Positions 1-6,911 of a DNA stretch of 40,729 nt are shown here, piece by piece. The stretch is from a bacterium. Its GTDB lineage: Bacteria; Bacillota_I; Bacilli_A; RF39; UBA660. The stretch spans positions 1-40,729 of the forward strand of contig RKAV01000042.1 in assembly GCA_014846175.1 (NCBI GenBank), given 5' to 3'. Both the position numbers and the translations under genes were made by a program. The notes beneath the pieces were generated by a model. It was not told the origin of the DNA. It ran no database searches and saw nothing but the letters and a program-made list of their open reading frames with translations. Every line of letters starts with the position of its first letter. Position 1 is the first letter of the stretch.

Positions 1-34
1 TAAATAAGAAAAAAGAAGAAAAGGAGAACGAAAA

Positions 35-733
35 ATGCAAATAACTAAATATAATCAATCTTGTTTGCTTGTAGAAACTAACGATAAAAGAATTTTAATT
101 GATCCAAGTAATATTGATTATACTGATGTAATGTATAATAAAGAATGGGTTAATATAGATGCAATTTTAATTACCCATAAACATCAAGATCATTGTTATG
201 GAGAAATTATAAAAAAAATAATAGAAAGAGATAATTGCAGGGTATATACATCAACTGAAGTTGATAAATATAATCATTTTGATAATACTATTATTGTAAA
301 AGAAAATGATATTATAGAAATTTTTCCTAATATAAAAATTGAAGTTACACATGCCGAACATGGTTATTTAACAGGAATGAGAGAATCAAATAATGAAATA
401 ATTGAAAATATAGGATTTATTATTGATGACGGGAAAATAAGATTATATACGACCAGTGACACAATAAATTTTTACAATGACTATAAATGTGATATTTTAT
501 GTATGCCCTTTAATGGGAACGGATTAACTTTTGGGATAATAGATGGTATAAATTTTGCTAAACAAATTAATCCTAAATTATTATTACCAATTCATATGCA
601 ACATCCTAAAGGTATTATGAATCCAAACATTGATAAATTAAAACAAGAATTAGAACATAACTGTATTAATTACAAAATTATGAAAATTGGTGAAAAGATT
701 AATTTTAATGATGAAAAAATTATTGAAGCATAA
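35..733 (+). CDS. Metallo-beta-lactamase-fold hydrolase (UlaG-like)
   Basis: This 232-residue protein is probably a cytosolic metal-dependent hydrolase. The metal-binding motif THKHQDHC (HxHxDH) is visible near residue 48, followed by later metal ligands: a histidine in HAEHG, an aspartate in TTSDT and a histidine in PIHMQH. The order and compact size resemble the UlaG/YycJ-like branch rather than a beta-lactamase. The substrate cannot be read from the sequence. AAGGAG lies 8 nt before the ATG. A TAA at bases 1-3 may end an upstream gene, so this could be the last gene of an operon. Confidence 0.85.
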   Translation: MQITKYNQSCLLVETNDKRILIDPSNIDYTDVMYNKEWVNIDAILITHKHQDHCYGEIIKKIIERDNCRVYTSTEVDKYNHFDNTIIVKENDIIEIFPNIKIEVTHAEHGYLTGMRESNNEIIENIGFIIDDGKIRLYTTSDTINFYNDYKCDILCMPFNGNGLTFGIIDGINFAKQINPKLLLPIHMQHPKGIMNPNIDKLKQELEHNCINYKIMKIGEKINFNDEKIIEA

Positions 734-758
734 TAGTATTGAAATTTGTAGTAATATA

Positions 759-787
759 TTGTTACTTTTTTCTTTATTTGATAAAAT
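759..787 (+). promoter_or_regulatory. Promoter of a short structured transcript
   Basis: TTGTTA (759-764) and TAAAAT (782-787) are separated by exactly 17 nt. Transcription would begin near 794, after the stop of the hydrolase gene, and run into the terminator at 900-924. Confidence 0.55.
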
Positions 788-793
788 GTATAT

Positions 794-924
794 AGTGATT
801 GATTCAAATATCAATCGTCTTTGTGAAGAGTTGTAGATATCTACGACATTTGCACCAGATTGATTGATACTCGGACTTTTCGAATTTAAGTAATACAGAC
901 TAACTAGAAATAGTTGGTTTTTTT
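794..924 (+). ncRNA. Candidate structured RNA or attenuator leader
   Basis: About 130 nt lie between a good promoter and a good intrinsic terminator with no ORF of note. Two pairings compete for the same strand: GATTGAT (797-803) with ATCAATC (810-816), and TATCAATC (809-816) with GATTGATA (862-869). The second would enclose a hairpin with arms at 830-836 and 841-847 and loop ATAT. This is the layout of a regulated leader or a small RNA. It does not match a riboswitch or T-box that I recognise; the T-box sequence TGGNACC is absent. The next gene downstream is the deoxyribosyltransferase-like protein. Confidence 0.4.
900..924 (+). terminator. Intrinsic terminator
   Basis: CTAACTA (900-906), loop GAAA and TAGTTGG (911-917) form a 7-bp stem with one G-U pair, followed by seven T's. 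Confidence 0.75.
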
Positions 925-957
925 GTACTTAAATTTTGAAAGGATGAGTGGTTATAT

Positions 958-1037
958 ATGTTAAATATTGAAACAAAAGAACTTATAATAAGTGATAAAT
1001 TAAAAAAGAAAAAAATATAGATGATTTTGAATTATAG
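958..1037 (+). pseudogene. Tiny ORF remnant, possible frameshift in an A-run
   Basis: An ATG at 958 follows a weak AAAGGATGAG site. It reads 20 codons to a stop at 1018-1020, just after a run of A's. One added A would extend it to a stop at 1035-1037 through a natural-looking tail (NIDDFEL). The stretch may be the start of a decayed gene, or a leader peptide behind the terminator at 900-924. No family is recognisable. Confidence 0.25.
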
Positions 1038-1052
1038 AAAAATGTGTTATAA
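1025..1052 (+). promoter_or_regulatory. Extended -10 promoter for the NDT-like gene
   Basis: TGTTATAAT (1044-1052) is a TGn-extended -10. A weak -35, TTTTGA, lies at 1025-1030 with 16-nt spacing. The ribosome site AGAGGTG follows directly. Confidence 0.5.
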
Positions 1053-1076
1053 TATTCAGTCAAAGAGGTGGTTTCT

Positions 1077-2138
1077 ATGAGAAAAGAACCTACTGATAAT
1101 TATATTGATTTTGCATTATTAGGAAATAATATATATGATATTAATTTTATGAATTATTTATTTGAATCACAGAATGTTAATTCTTATTATTGCAACAAAT
1201 ATAAAATATGTGATGATAAACAAGAAAATTTATTAAAGAGTATTGCATATTATTTTGGTACAAGAGGTCCTTTACTAATTGATGATAAAGGTTTAAGAAA
1301 AATATTTGATGATAACGAAATACCTAAAACATCAAATTTGCCTAATTTATCTTCAGAAGATATAATCAATCAGATCGATACTTGTTTAAAATGTGATGCA
1401 GTTTATGTTTGTAATTCAAATGGTAAATTAGATAAATATACGATGTTTATATTAGGATATTTAATGGCAATGGAACAAGAAATTTTCTTTTGGAATGATA
1501 TAGATGAATCAGAGTGGTTAATGTCGTGTATTTCTAAAAAGAATAACAATGGTTATAAAGAAACTGTACAATTCCCTTTAGAAATGATCAGAACTTTTGC
1601 TTATCCATATTTATTTAAAAAACAAAAATTAGAATTACAAGCAGGAACATATGGTGAAGTAATAGTTGATGATGAAGGAAACATAGGTGTAGATAGAAAT
1701 ATAGAATTTAATTTGCAAGTAGAAAATCAAGAAAATGAAGAAAATACAATTTCATTGTTAGGTAGTTTAAGAAAACAATTAATATCGATTAAAGAAAAAT
1801 CTTTGCAATTAGAAGAAAATGGATATAAGGTTTTAGCTCCTAAATTATCAAATGTTAAAACCAATGAAAATGGATTTATAATTTTTGAGGATGATGTTAG
1901 TGATAATCCTATTGTAATAGAGTCAGATTTTATTGAAAATTGTTTAAAATCTGAAGGTATTATTGTTTGCGATAAAGATGGTTATGTTGGAAATACTGTT
2001 ATGTTTGAAATTGGATATTTACTAGCAAAAAAGAAAAATATAGAGTTTGTTGAAGAACCTAATGAACAATGGTTAAGAGATGTTGTTGATTATTTCTCAA
2101 AGTTAAATGATAAATTACATTTATTCAAATACAAATAA
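1077..2138 (+). CDS. Protein with two nucleoside-2-deoxyribosyltransferase-like halves
   Basis: The ATG at 1077 is chosen over the GTG at 1068 because the ribosome site AGAGGTG (1064-1070) covers that GTG. The 353-residue protein holds two related segments. Residues 101-150 contain CDAVYVCNSNG, then YTMFILGYLMA and later WL. Residues 284-338 contain EGIIVCDKDGYVG, then NTVMFEIGYLLA and later QWL. This is the pattern of nucleoside 2-deoxyribosyltransferase-like (Rossmann) folds, where the glutamate of the (F)ELGYA motif is catalytic. That Glu is present in the second copy (E311) and is Ile in the first. A SLLGSLRKQL segment near 227 fits the fold's glycine/serine loop. NDT-like domains also serve as effectors in phage defence (type II retrons), but no reverse transcriptase is seen here. 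The function is inferred only. Confidence 0.6.
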   Translation: MRKEPTDNYIDFALLGNNIYDINFMNYLFESQNVNSYYCNKYKICDDKQENLLKSIAYYFGTRGPLLIDDKGLRKIFDDNEIPKTSNLPNLSSEDIINQIDTCLKCDAVYVCNSNGKLDKYTMFILGYLMAMEQEIFFWNDIDESEWLMSCISKKNNNGYKETVQFPLEMIRTFAYPYLFKKQKLELQAGTYGEVIVDDEGNIGVDRNIEFNLQVENQENEENTISLLGSLRKQLISIKEKSLQLEENGYKVLAPKLSNVKTNENGFIIFEDDVSDNPIVIESDFIENCLKSEGIIVCDKDGYVGNTVMFEIGYLLAKKKNIEFVEEPNEQWLRDVVDYFSKLNDKLHLFKYK

Positions 2139-2469
2139 AATCGTTGTAAAATTGCTCAAGTGAAAATTTAAATTGACCAAAATTGAAAAGTATAGTAGTA
2201 TAATGGTACTGAACGAGTAAATGGTCCAAAATAGTGTATTTGTTTGACTGGTACACTATTAAAATGTGGTGATTTTAGTATTTCATTCCACGCCAAAAAG
2301 TGTCGAACACAATAACGTGAATGACTAAATGCACCATTTAAGATGCAAAATTATGAATGATTAAATGTGCCGTTTTACCCATTCGATAATAATAAATAAT
2401 CTACGCCTAGGCTTCGTTATTTATTATTATCTTTATTGAACAAACTAGGTTTAAGTATAATACCTGCAA
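2139..2469. other. Non-coding stretch with dyads and imperfect repeats
   Basis: No gene is supported. Visible structure includes arms AATAGTGTA (2230-2238) and TACACTATT (2252-2260); three imperfect copies of a tgaaYgaNtaaatg motif beginning at 2210, 2318 and 2354; and a long perfect inverted repeat at 2385-2431. It lies directly before the IS200-type transposase remnant and may contain debris of the element's left part. Confidence 0.5.
2385..2431. repeat. Perfect 15-bp inverted repeat with palindromic loop
   Basis: The arms at 2385-2399 and 2417-2431 are exact reverse complements. The 17-nt loop contains the palindrome GCCTAGGC. No T-tract follows, so a simple terminator is not the obvious reading. 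A hairpin recognised by a Y1 transposase, or a plasmid origin hairpin, would fit the neighbours. Confidence 0.7.
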
Positions 2470-2628
2470 ATGAAATTCAAAGAATTAAAATCAAGATATT
2501 GGGGACAACATTTATGGTCAGTTGGTTATTTTTGTAGAAGTGTAGGTACAATTACAGAAAAAACAATTAAAGATTATATTGAAAATCAAGAGAATGAAAG
2601 TGAAGAAAATTTTAAGATTGTGAATTAA
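2470..2628 (+). pseudogene. tnpA: IS200/IS605-family transposase TnpA, C-terminal remnant
   Basis: These 52 codons encode the end of a Y1 HUH transposase. The segment includes SRYWGQHLWSVGYFCRSVG, then a short helix (TITEKTIKDYIENQ), which matches the C-terminus of IS200/IS605 TnpA (full length about 130-155 residues). The N-terminal two thirds, including the HUH motif, is gone, and upstream bases do not continue the reading frame. The copy cannot be active. It lies just before a recognisable element right end at 2629-2698. Confidence 0.75.
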
Positions 2629-2698
2629 CGAGTTTACTCGCTAACTGTACTTTCAGTACTTAAACAAGCCATGTACTTTAGTGCATGGTGGTTGTCAA
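2629..2698 (+). mobile_element. Right end of the IS200/IS605-type element
   Basis: Three small hairpins follow the tnpA stop: CGAGT/ACTCG (2629-2640), GTACT/AGTAC (2647-2659) and CCATGTAC-TTTA-GTGCATGG (2669-2688). The last is followed within ten bases by TCAA (2695-2698), the kind of cleavage tetranucleotide known at the right ends of this family (IS608). The relaxase remnant begins at once after it, so this probably marks the old insertion boundary. Confidence 0.55.
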
Positions 2699-2699
2699 G

Positions 2700-3004
2700 A
2701 ATAATAAAAATATGAAATCTATAACAAACTTTAATTTATCATTAAATGATATTAAAAAAGATTTGGAAGAAAATCATGAAACAATTAGAGAATTATTAAA
2801 CGAAAATGAAAATTTGAATGTTAAGTTAGAAGAAAAAGAAAAATTATTACAAATATCAAAAAAAACTATATCTGATTTAAAAAAAAGATTCATAATTTAG
2901 AAGAACAAGTTAATTATTGGAAGAATAAATTCACTAAAATTATAAGCCACATTAAAGATAAAGTGCTCGGTCTGTTTGGAAAAGATGAGGAACTTGATAG
3001 ATAA
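2700..3004 (+). pseudogene. MobV/Pre-type plasmid relaxase, C-terminal remnant with frameshift
   Basis: The first frame encodes a leucine/glutamate-rich coiled coil (LLNENENLNVKLEEKEKLL) that stops at 2898-2900. Shifting by -1 in an eight-A run (2879-2886) continues in register as LEEQVNYWKNKFTKII, then HIKDKVLGLFGKDEELDR and a stop at 3002-3004. A long coiled coil followed by EVNYWKxxFxKL and a basic tail is typical of MobV/Pre relaxase C-termini. The catalytic N-terminal domain is absent. The gene appears to have been cut by the IS200-type element and has since decayed, marking an integrated mobilizable plasmid or transposon. Confidence 0.6.
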
Positions 3005-3063
3005 TTAATTCATTACAAGAAAACGAGTAAATAATTATGATATTTAACGAGTTTGTGTTATTA

Positions 3064-3099
3064 CCCGACTTTTTCAGTTGCAAAGTTGAAAAAGTCGGG
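3064..3099. repeat. 13-bp perfect hairpin with half-copy downstream
   Basis: CCCGACTTTTTCA (3064-3076) pairs fully with TGAAAAAGTCGGG (3087-3099) around a 10-nt loop. The arm sequence CTGAAAAAGTCGA recurs near 3257-3269. The hairpin has no T-tract. Confidence 0.7.
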
Positions 3100-3274
3100 G
3101 ATTAGAAATGCCAAACTTAGCAACAATTGATAAGATAGATAAATTTAAAAATCAATTAAATAAAGGAATTTTTATGTGACTTAGATAAAATACAGAAGCA
3201 AAAGTGTCATAAAGCCTTATAAATGCTGGGTAAAATGATACTTTTTTTAGTAAACAACTGAAAAAGTCGAGAAT

Positions 3275-3319
3275 AAAAAAGGCACCATACTACTTACGAT
3301 AGTTTGTAGTATTGGTGCT
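3275..3319 (-). terminator. Strong hairpin, terminator-like on the minus strand
   Basis: GGCACCATACTAC (3281-3293) pairs with GTAGTATTGGTGC with one bulge. Read on the minus strand, the hairpin is followed by six T's (3280-3275). It would end a minus-strand transcript running through the hairpins at 3330-3410. Confidence 0.5.
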
Positions 3320-3329
3320 TATTGGGTTT

Positions 3330-3410
3330 CCAAAGGATCACCTTTGGCACACTATTCCTAGATGGCTTGTCCATCTTGGTATTGTGTTACTATCTTGTTT
3401 AAAAGATAGT
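3330..3410. ncRNA. Candidate structured RNA, three hairpins in tandem
   Basis: Perfect stems follow one another: CCAAAGG-ATCA-CCTTTGG (3330-3347), AGATGG-CTTGT-CCATCT (3360-3376) and ACTATCTT-GTTTAA-AAGATAGT (3389-3410). With the terminator-like hairpin at 3275-3319 they could form one minus-strand RNA of roughly 140 nt. No promoter stands out clearly on that strand. A countertranscript RNA, an antitoxin RNA or a plasmid origin are all possible readings. Confidence 0.35.
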
Positions 3411-3473
3411 TTATTAAAAATTTGAAATTACTTATTTCACTTTTTTAAATAATAATACTAAGTCAATTATATG

Positions 3474-3501
3474 TTAGAACTATTAAGTTTTGTGGTATAA
3501 T
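3474..3501 (+). promoter_or_regulatory. Extended -10 promoter of the peptidase operon
   Basis: TGGTATAAT ends at 3501 and has the TGn extension; a weak -35 (TTAGAA) lies at 3474-3479. The GTG start follows 20 bases later. Confidence 0.55.
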
Positions 3502-3520
3502 TATTCATAGAGGTGATATA

Positions 3521-3856
3521 GTGATCGGTGTTAAATGTATAATTTATGAAAAAAATAATAGAAGTTTAGTTATTGATATTAGCAATGAAGAAAGTAAAAT
3601 TCAAAATAATGATATTTCAAAATCAATAGATAATAAAATTGTTTTTAAATATTTAGATTCTCTTTACAGGATTATAGACGGTTGGCAAAAAGAATATATT
3701 GATACAAGAATAATTGATGGAGATAGTTGGAAATTATCTATTACTTATATCAATGGAAACAAACGAGAATATTATGGCAAATCGTGTTATCCTACCAATT
3801 TTGAAGCACTTGAAAGACTTAATGAAAAATTAATTGATGAGGTGCAAAATGGATAA
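3521..3856 (+). CDS. Small protein of unknown function, coupled to a metallopeptidase
   Basis: This 111-residue protein starts at GTG with AGAGGTG five bases before it; no ATG fits better. The C-terminal half reads WKLSITYINGNKREYYGK, then CYPTNFEALERL. This W-x-L-x-I-x-Y-x-x-G...Y-x-G...YPxNF pattern recurs in small Bacillota proteins of unknown function. There is no signal peptide or membrane segment. The last 8 bases overlap the next gene, which implies translational coupling. A partner or regulator of the peptidase is a reasonable guess. Confidence 0.65.
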   Translation: MIGVKCIIYEKNNRSLVIDISNEESKIQNNDISKSIDNKIVFKYLDSLYRIIDGWQKEYIDTRIIDGDSWKLSITYINGNKREYYGKSCYPTNFEALERLNEKLIDEVQNG

Positions 3857-5675
3857 ATTAAATATTGATTTTAAAAGTCTCTTACCATATGTTATCGATG
3901 CTTTTTCTTCAGTATATGGTGAAGAGTATCGCTCTATTATTTCTAAAAAAATAAATAATACTCTTATAATTTCATATCATGATTTTGAGGGATTAAGGGA
4001 TTATGTATCATATCTAAAAAGATGCAAAGGTCGTGAATTATCTATTCGCTTTTTAGATGAAGTAGGAATAGATGTTCAAGTACAAAAAAAAGACAATTAT
4101 AGTGAACTTTTTGATAGTAAAATTAGAGATATTTTAGAATGTTTTATTGATTCAAATTTTGGTTTTGATAAAGATGCAGATTATTGGTCACCACTTCTTG
4201 CTTTTGATAGTAACAATAAGAATAATCCAAAAAGATTACTAACAAATAAAATAAAAATAATCAATTATCTTCTTGGTAATGCTCAGGATAAAATAACTGA
4301 AGAAAATTTTGAATCTTTTACTAAAACAAAAGAATTTTTACAATTATTAGAAAAGATAAATGAATTTAAAACGATATATGAAAAATTATTATCTGAATAT
4401 AAAGATTGGGCAAAGCAATTAGCACCATATGAAAAATACATCGAAGACGAGAAAAAAAGAAAAGAAGATATTTTACAAAAAAAGAAAAATGAATTGTTTA
4501 GAGAAGTCTTTGATCAATTACAATTGACTGTAAAAGATTCTATTTATAGTAAAACTTTTGAAGAGCAACAAGAAATTATTTTAGGTTCTACTGATATTTC
4601 ATCTAAATCCAATATAGAAGCTTTTCGTTATGAACAAATGGAAAAACTTAAATCTCCTAACATTGAATACTGGGACAAATTTTGGATAGTATATTGGCAA
4701 TCAAATTATTTTAAAAAATTAGGAATTACTATTCCAAACGAAAAAATGCTAGAGTGTAATTCTGAAGAAGATATTACCAATTATCTAACATTTTTAAATC
4801 AAGATGATATTAAGAAATATATACCTACAGAAGAATTAATTAGTTATATTTCGACTACGAGAGAAAAAAAGTATGAAGAAGCTCTTAGGGAATACTATAC
4901 AACTAGAAAAGATTTTACAGATGCTATGAAAACATTTGCTAATAATCAAAATAATTTGAATTATATTTATTATCAAATAAAAAATAAAAAGGTTTGTATT
5001 GCAGGACAAGGTGGTTACAATGACAAAAATGAGTTTTTCTCAATAATGTTTTATACAGTTCGCATAAATGATGGAGGTTATTTACTTCAAAGTTTTATGC
5101 ATGAATGTGGACATATTATAGATCAAATTGAAATAGGCACTGGTTTTGAGCATTTTGATAGTTTTGACGAAAATATTAAAAAAAATCCATATAACAATGC
5201 ATTTAGAAAATATGAAAAATTTAATGAGACACTTAATGATATGTTTACAATAGAAGCAATTAAATTTTTACAAAGCCAAGGAATATATTTAATTGAGCCA
5301 AAAGAATTAACTATATTGGATACTAGCAATTGCAATACTGCATCAATTACTAAGAATCTATTACAACCATTACTTCAAAAATTTAAAAAACAAGTTATTA
5401 AAGCTAAAATTAATTCAGAACCACAAGAACTCATAAAGTACATTGGTGAAGATAATTTTGAAGAATTAGTTGATGCTGTTAACAAGGTTGATTACCTTTC
5501 AAGAAATGGTGTTATGCCTAAAATAGATAATTCTCCAGAAGATGCCATGGTCATAGAATATTTTGAGCAAATTGAGAGGGTTAAACAAATTTATAATAAT
5601 ATTGATAATTATTATGATAATAAATTTGGAGATTTCCCAACAAGTGAACTTGAAGGAACCACTAAAAAAAGATAA
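3849..5675 (+). CDS. HExxH zinc metallopeptidase with coiled coil, unknown family
   Basis: The ATG at 3849 is preferred to 3834 because TGAGGTG (3838-3844) sits five bases before it. The 608-residue product has no signal peptide. A charged helical stretch (about residues 165-225) is probably coiled coil. H418-E-C-G-H422 (HECGH) is a zincin active site, and the nearby NETLNDMF can supply a third glutamate ligand, giving a gluzincin-like layout such as M3-type peptidases. I cannot place it in a named family. Its neighbours are mobile-element scars on both sides and a coupled small protein upstream, so it may be a transferred accessory, possibly defensive, gene. Confidence 0.65.
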   Translation: MDKLNIDFKSLLPYVIDAFSSVYGEEYRSIISKKINNTLIISYHDFEGLRDYVSYLKRCKGRELSIRFLDEVGIDVQVQKKDNYSELFDSKIRDILECFIDSNFGFDKDADYWSPLLAFDSNNKNNPKRLLTNKIKIINYLLGNAQDKITEENFESFTKTKEFLQLLEKINEFKTIYEKLLSEYKDWAKQLAPYEKYIEDEKKRKEDILQKKKNELFREVFDQLQLTVKDSIYSKTFEEQQEIILGSTDISSKSNIEAFRYEQMEKLKSPNIEYWDKFWIVYWQSNYFKKLGITIPNEKMLECNSEEDITNYLTFLNQDDIKKYIPTEELISYISTTREKKYEEALREYYTTRKDFTDAMKTFANNQNNLNYIYYQIKNKKVCIAGQGGYNDKNEFFSIMFYTVRINDGGYLLQSFMHECGHIIDQIEIGTGFEHFDSFDENIKKNPYNNAFRKYEKFNETLNDMFTIEAIKFLQSQGIYLIEPKELTILDTSNCNTASITKNLLQPLLQKFKKQVIKAKINSEPQELIKYIGEDNFEELVDAVNKVDYLSRNGVMPKIDNSPEDAMVIEYFEQIERVKQIYNNIDNYYDNKFGDFPTSELEGTTKKR

Positions 5676-5680
5676 AATAT

Positions 5681-5723
5681 AAGACGATTAGATTAGTTGA
5701 AAAAATTATAAATCGTCTTTTTT
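5681..5723 (+). terminator. Intrinsic terminator of the peptidase operon
   Basis: AAGACGATT (5681-5689) pairs with AATCGTCTT (5711-5719), and a T-run follows to 5723. The 21-nt loop is large. Confidence 0.7.
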
Positions 5724-5760
5724 ATTTTTACTCTAATAATTAAAAAAATCGAGAGTATTT

Positions 5761-6300
5761 TTATCTACTCATATCAAATCCATCAGATTTATCATAGTCT
5801 TTATCATAATCATCATAATCTTTAACTCTTGTTTTTAAATAGTCTGGTGCAAGTGTTAGTTTTTCAGATTCATTACCAGGAAATAGATTGTATGCTATAG
5901 GAATTCCACTAGAATCCATTAACAATCCCATTTCAATAATTGAATCAGGTCTATGATTTTTTTCTGGGCCTCTTTTTCTATATTCCTTTTTAATTAAATT
6001 ATTATTTTCGTCAAATTTATCATCGTCATTACATTTAATTTCAAAATAATAGTTAGTACAGTCATAGTAAGTTTTAGAAGTATCTCTTTCATATTGTTTC
6101 TTTGTGTTCTTCCATAATAATATTTCTAAATTTTCTTTATATTTATAAAAATAGTCTAATGCCCTATACATATCTTTTATTGAAAAATCAAACTTATCAA
6201 AATAAATAGATTTATTTTCATAAGTTGACTTTTTGGATGTGGGATAAAGTATTCTAGAAAAGACAAGTAAAGAAAAAATTTGATTAAGGTCAAATTCCAT
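5761..6300 (-). pseudogene. IS1634-family (IS4-like DDE) transposase, internal fragment
   Basis: The 179 codons match the middle of an IS1634 transposase. YYDCTNYYFE carries the first catalytic Asp, followed by RKRGPEKNHRPD and GLLMDSSGIPIAYNLFPGN. Complete family members are about 500-600 residues, so both the N-terminal region and the C-terminal half with the remaining catalytic residues are missing. The tail (YDDYDKDYDKSDGF) is low-complexity and looks like a deletion join. No terminal inverted repeats were found. The fragment lies 30 bases beyond the broken flavodoxin gene, and its insertion or deletion may have damaged that region. Confidence 0.75.
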
Positions 6301-6330
6301 TTTACCTTCTTTTTGTCAATTATTTTTGGT

Positions 6331-6815
6331 CTATATATTTTTTATAATTTCTTCTAACTTCTTTAAATCAGTTTGATCTGGGTGTGATAATGCCTTATCA
6401 AAATTCCTTATTAAATTTTCTACCTTCATTTTTTCATATCTTTCTCTAACTGATAATGGCATTTTACCTTGACACATGAACTCTCCAATTATTGTGTTAC
6501 TTTTATCAATATTTTTCTTTACATTATTAATAATATTTGCAAAATATTTCTCACTTTCCCCATATCCTGCTGTTCCAAATAAAAATACTTTTTTATTTTT
6601 TATATTCTTTAAAAATTCTATTGTTAGTGAATCAGCATTGCATTTTTCGGTCCAAAAACCAATATAAATCACATCACTTAATTCACTATCACTTTATCTA
6701 CTGTTCCATAATAATTACATTTATCTTGGGGTAAAGTATTATAAATTGTTTCTGCGAGTTTTTTTGTATTTCCTGTTTTACTACTATAAATTATTGAATA
6801 TCTTTCATCTTTCAT
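6331..6815 (-). pseudogene. Flavodoxin-family protein (BilS-like), frameshifted
   Basis: Two reading frames join into one flavodoxin of about 160 residues. The first (6815-6678) starts MKDERYSIIYSSKTGNTKKL, where SSKTGNT is the FMN phosphate loop, and runs to an early stop after VDKVIVN. The second, open to 6331, continues as DSELSDVIYIGFWTEKCNAD, then FLFGTAGYGES and EFMCQGKMPLS. One base change in the AAAGTGATAGTGAAT region restores the frame. The GFW-x-x-K, LFGTAG and F-x-CQGK motifs resemble BilS, the flavodoxin partner of bilirubin reductase in gut Bacillota. No bilR is present nearby. The subfamily call is tentative. Confidence 0.65.
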
Positions 6816-6911
6816 CTTTCATTACTTAAAATTTCCTTTCATCAATTATTCCTATAAGGAGTTTAACACATTTTATTTGAATATTAATAGTACCTGATTA
6901 TCTTTTTCTAC

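Larger units (their letters stand above)
3005..3473. other. Gene-free stretch rich in strong hairpins
   Basis: No convincing coding sequence is present; a 23-codon ORF at 3108-3179 has no clear ribosome site. The stretch holds a 13-bp hairpin (3064-3099), a second copy of one arm near 3257-3269, and four successive hairpins between 3275 and 3410. It may be plasmid-derived regulatory or origin sequence next to the relaxase remnant. Confidence 0.5.

Noticed and set aside
794..924. Retron msr/msd RNA for the NDT-like gene
   Set aside because: No reverse transcriptase gene is present in the window and the fold is not that of msr/msd; only the effector fold is similar.
2210..2375. CRISPR array
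   Set aside because: The repeats are imperfect and few, and their spacing (36 and 108) leaves no regular spacers; no cas genes are present.
3108..3179. 23-codon ORF
   Set aside because: No ribosome site, no recognisable pattern, and it lies among hairpins.
5123..5335. Minus-strand ORF of 70 codons inside the metallopeptidase gene
   Set aside because: It lies wholly within a good gene and has no site or motif of its own.
6476..6734. Two overlapping plus-strand ORFs of 63 and 65 codons
   Set aside because: They are antisense to the flavodoxin pseudogene, whose motifs are clear; no ribosome site supports them.
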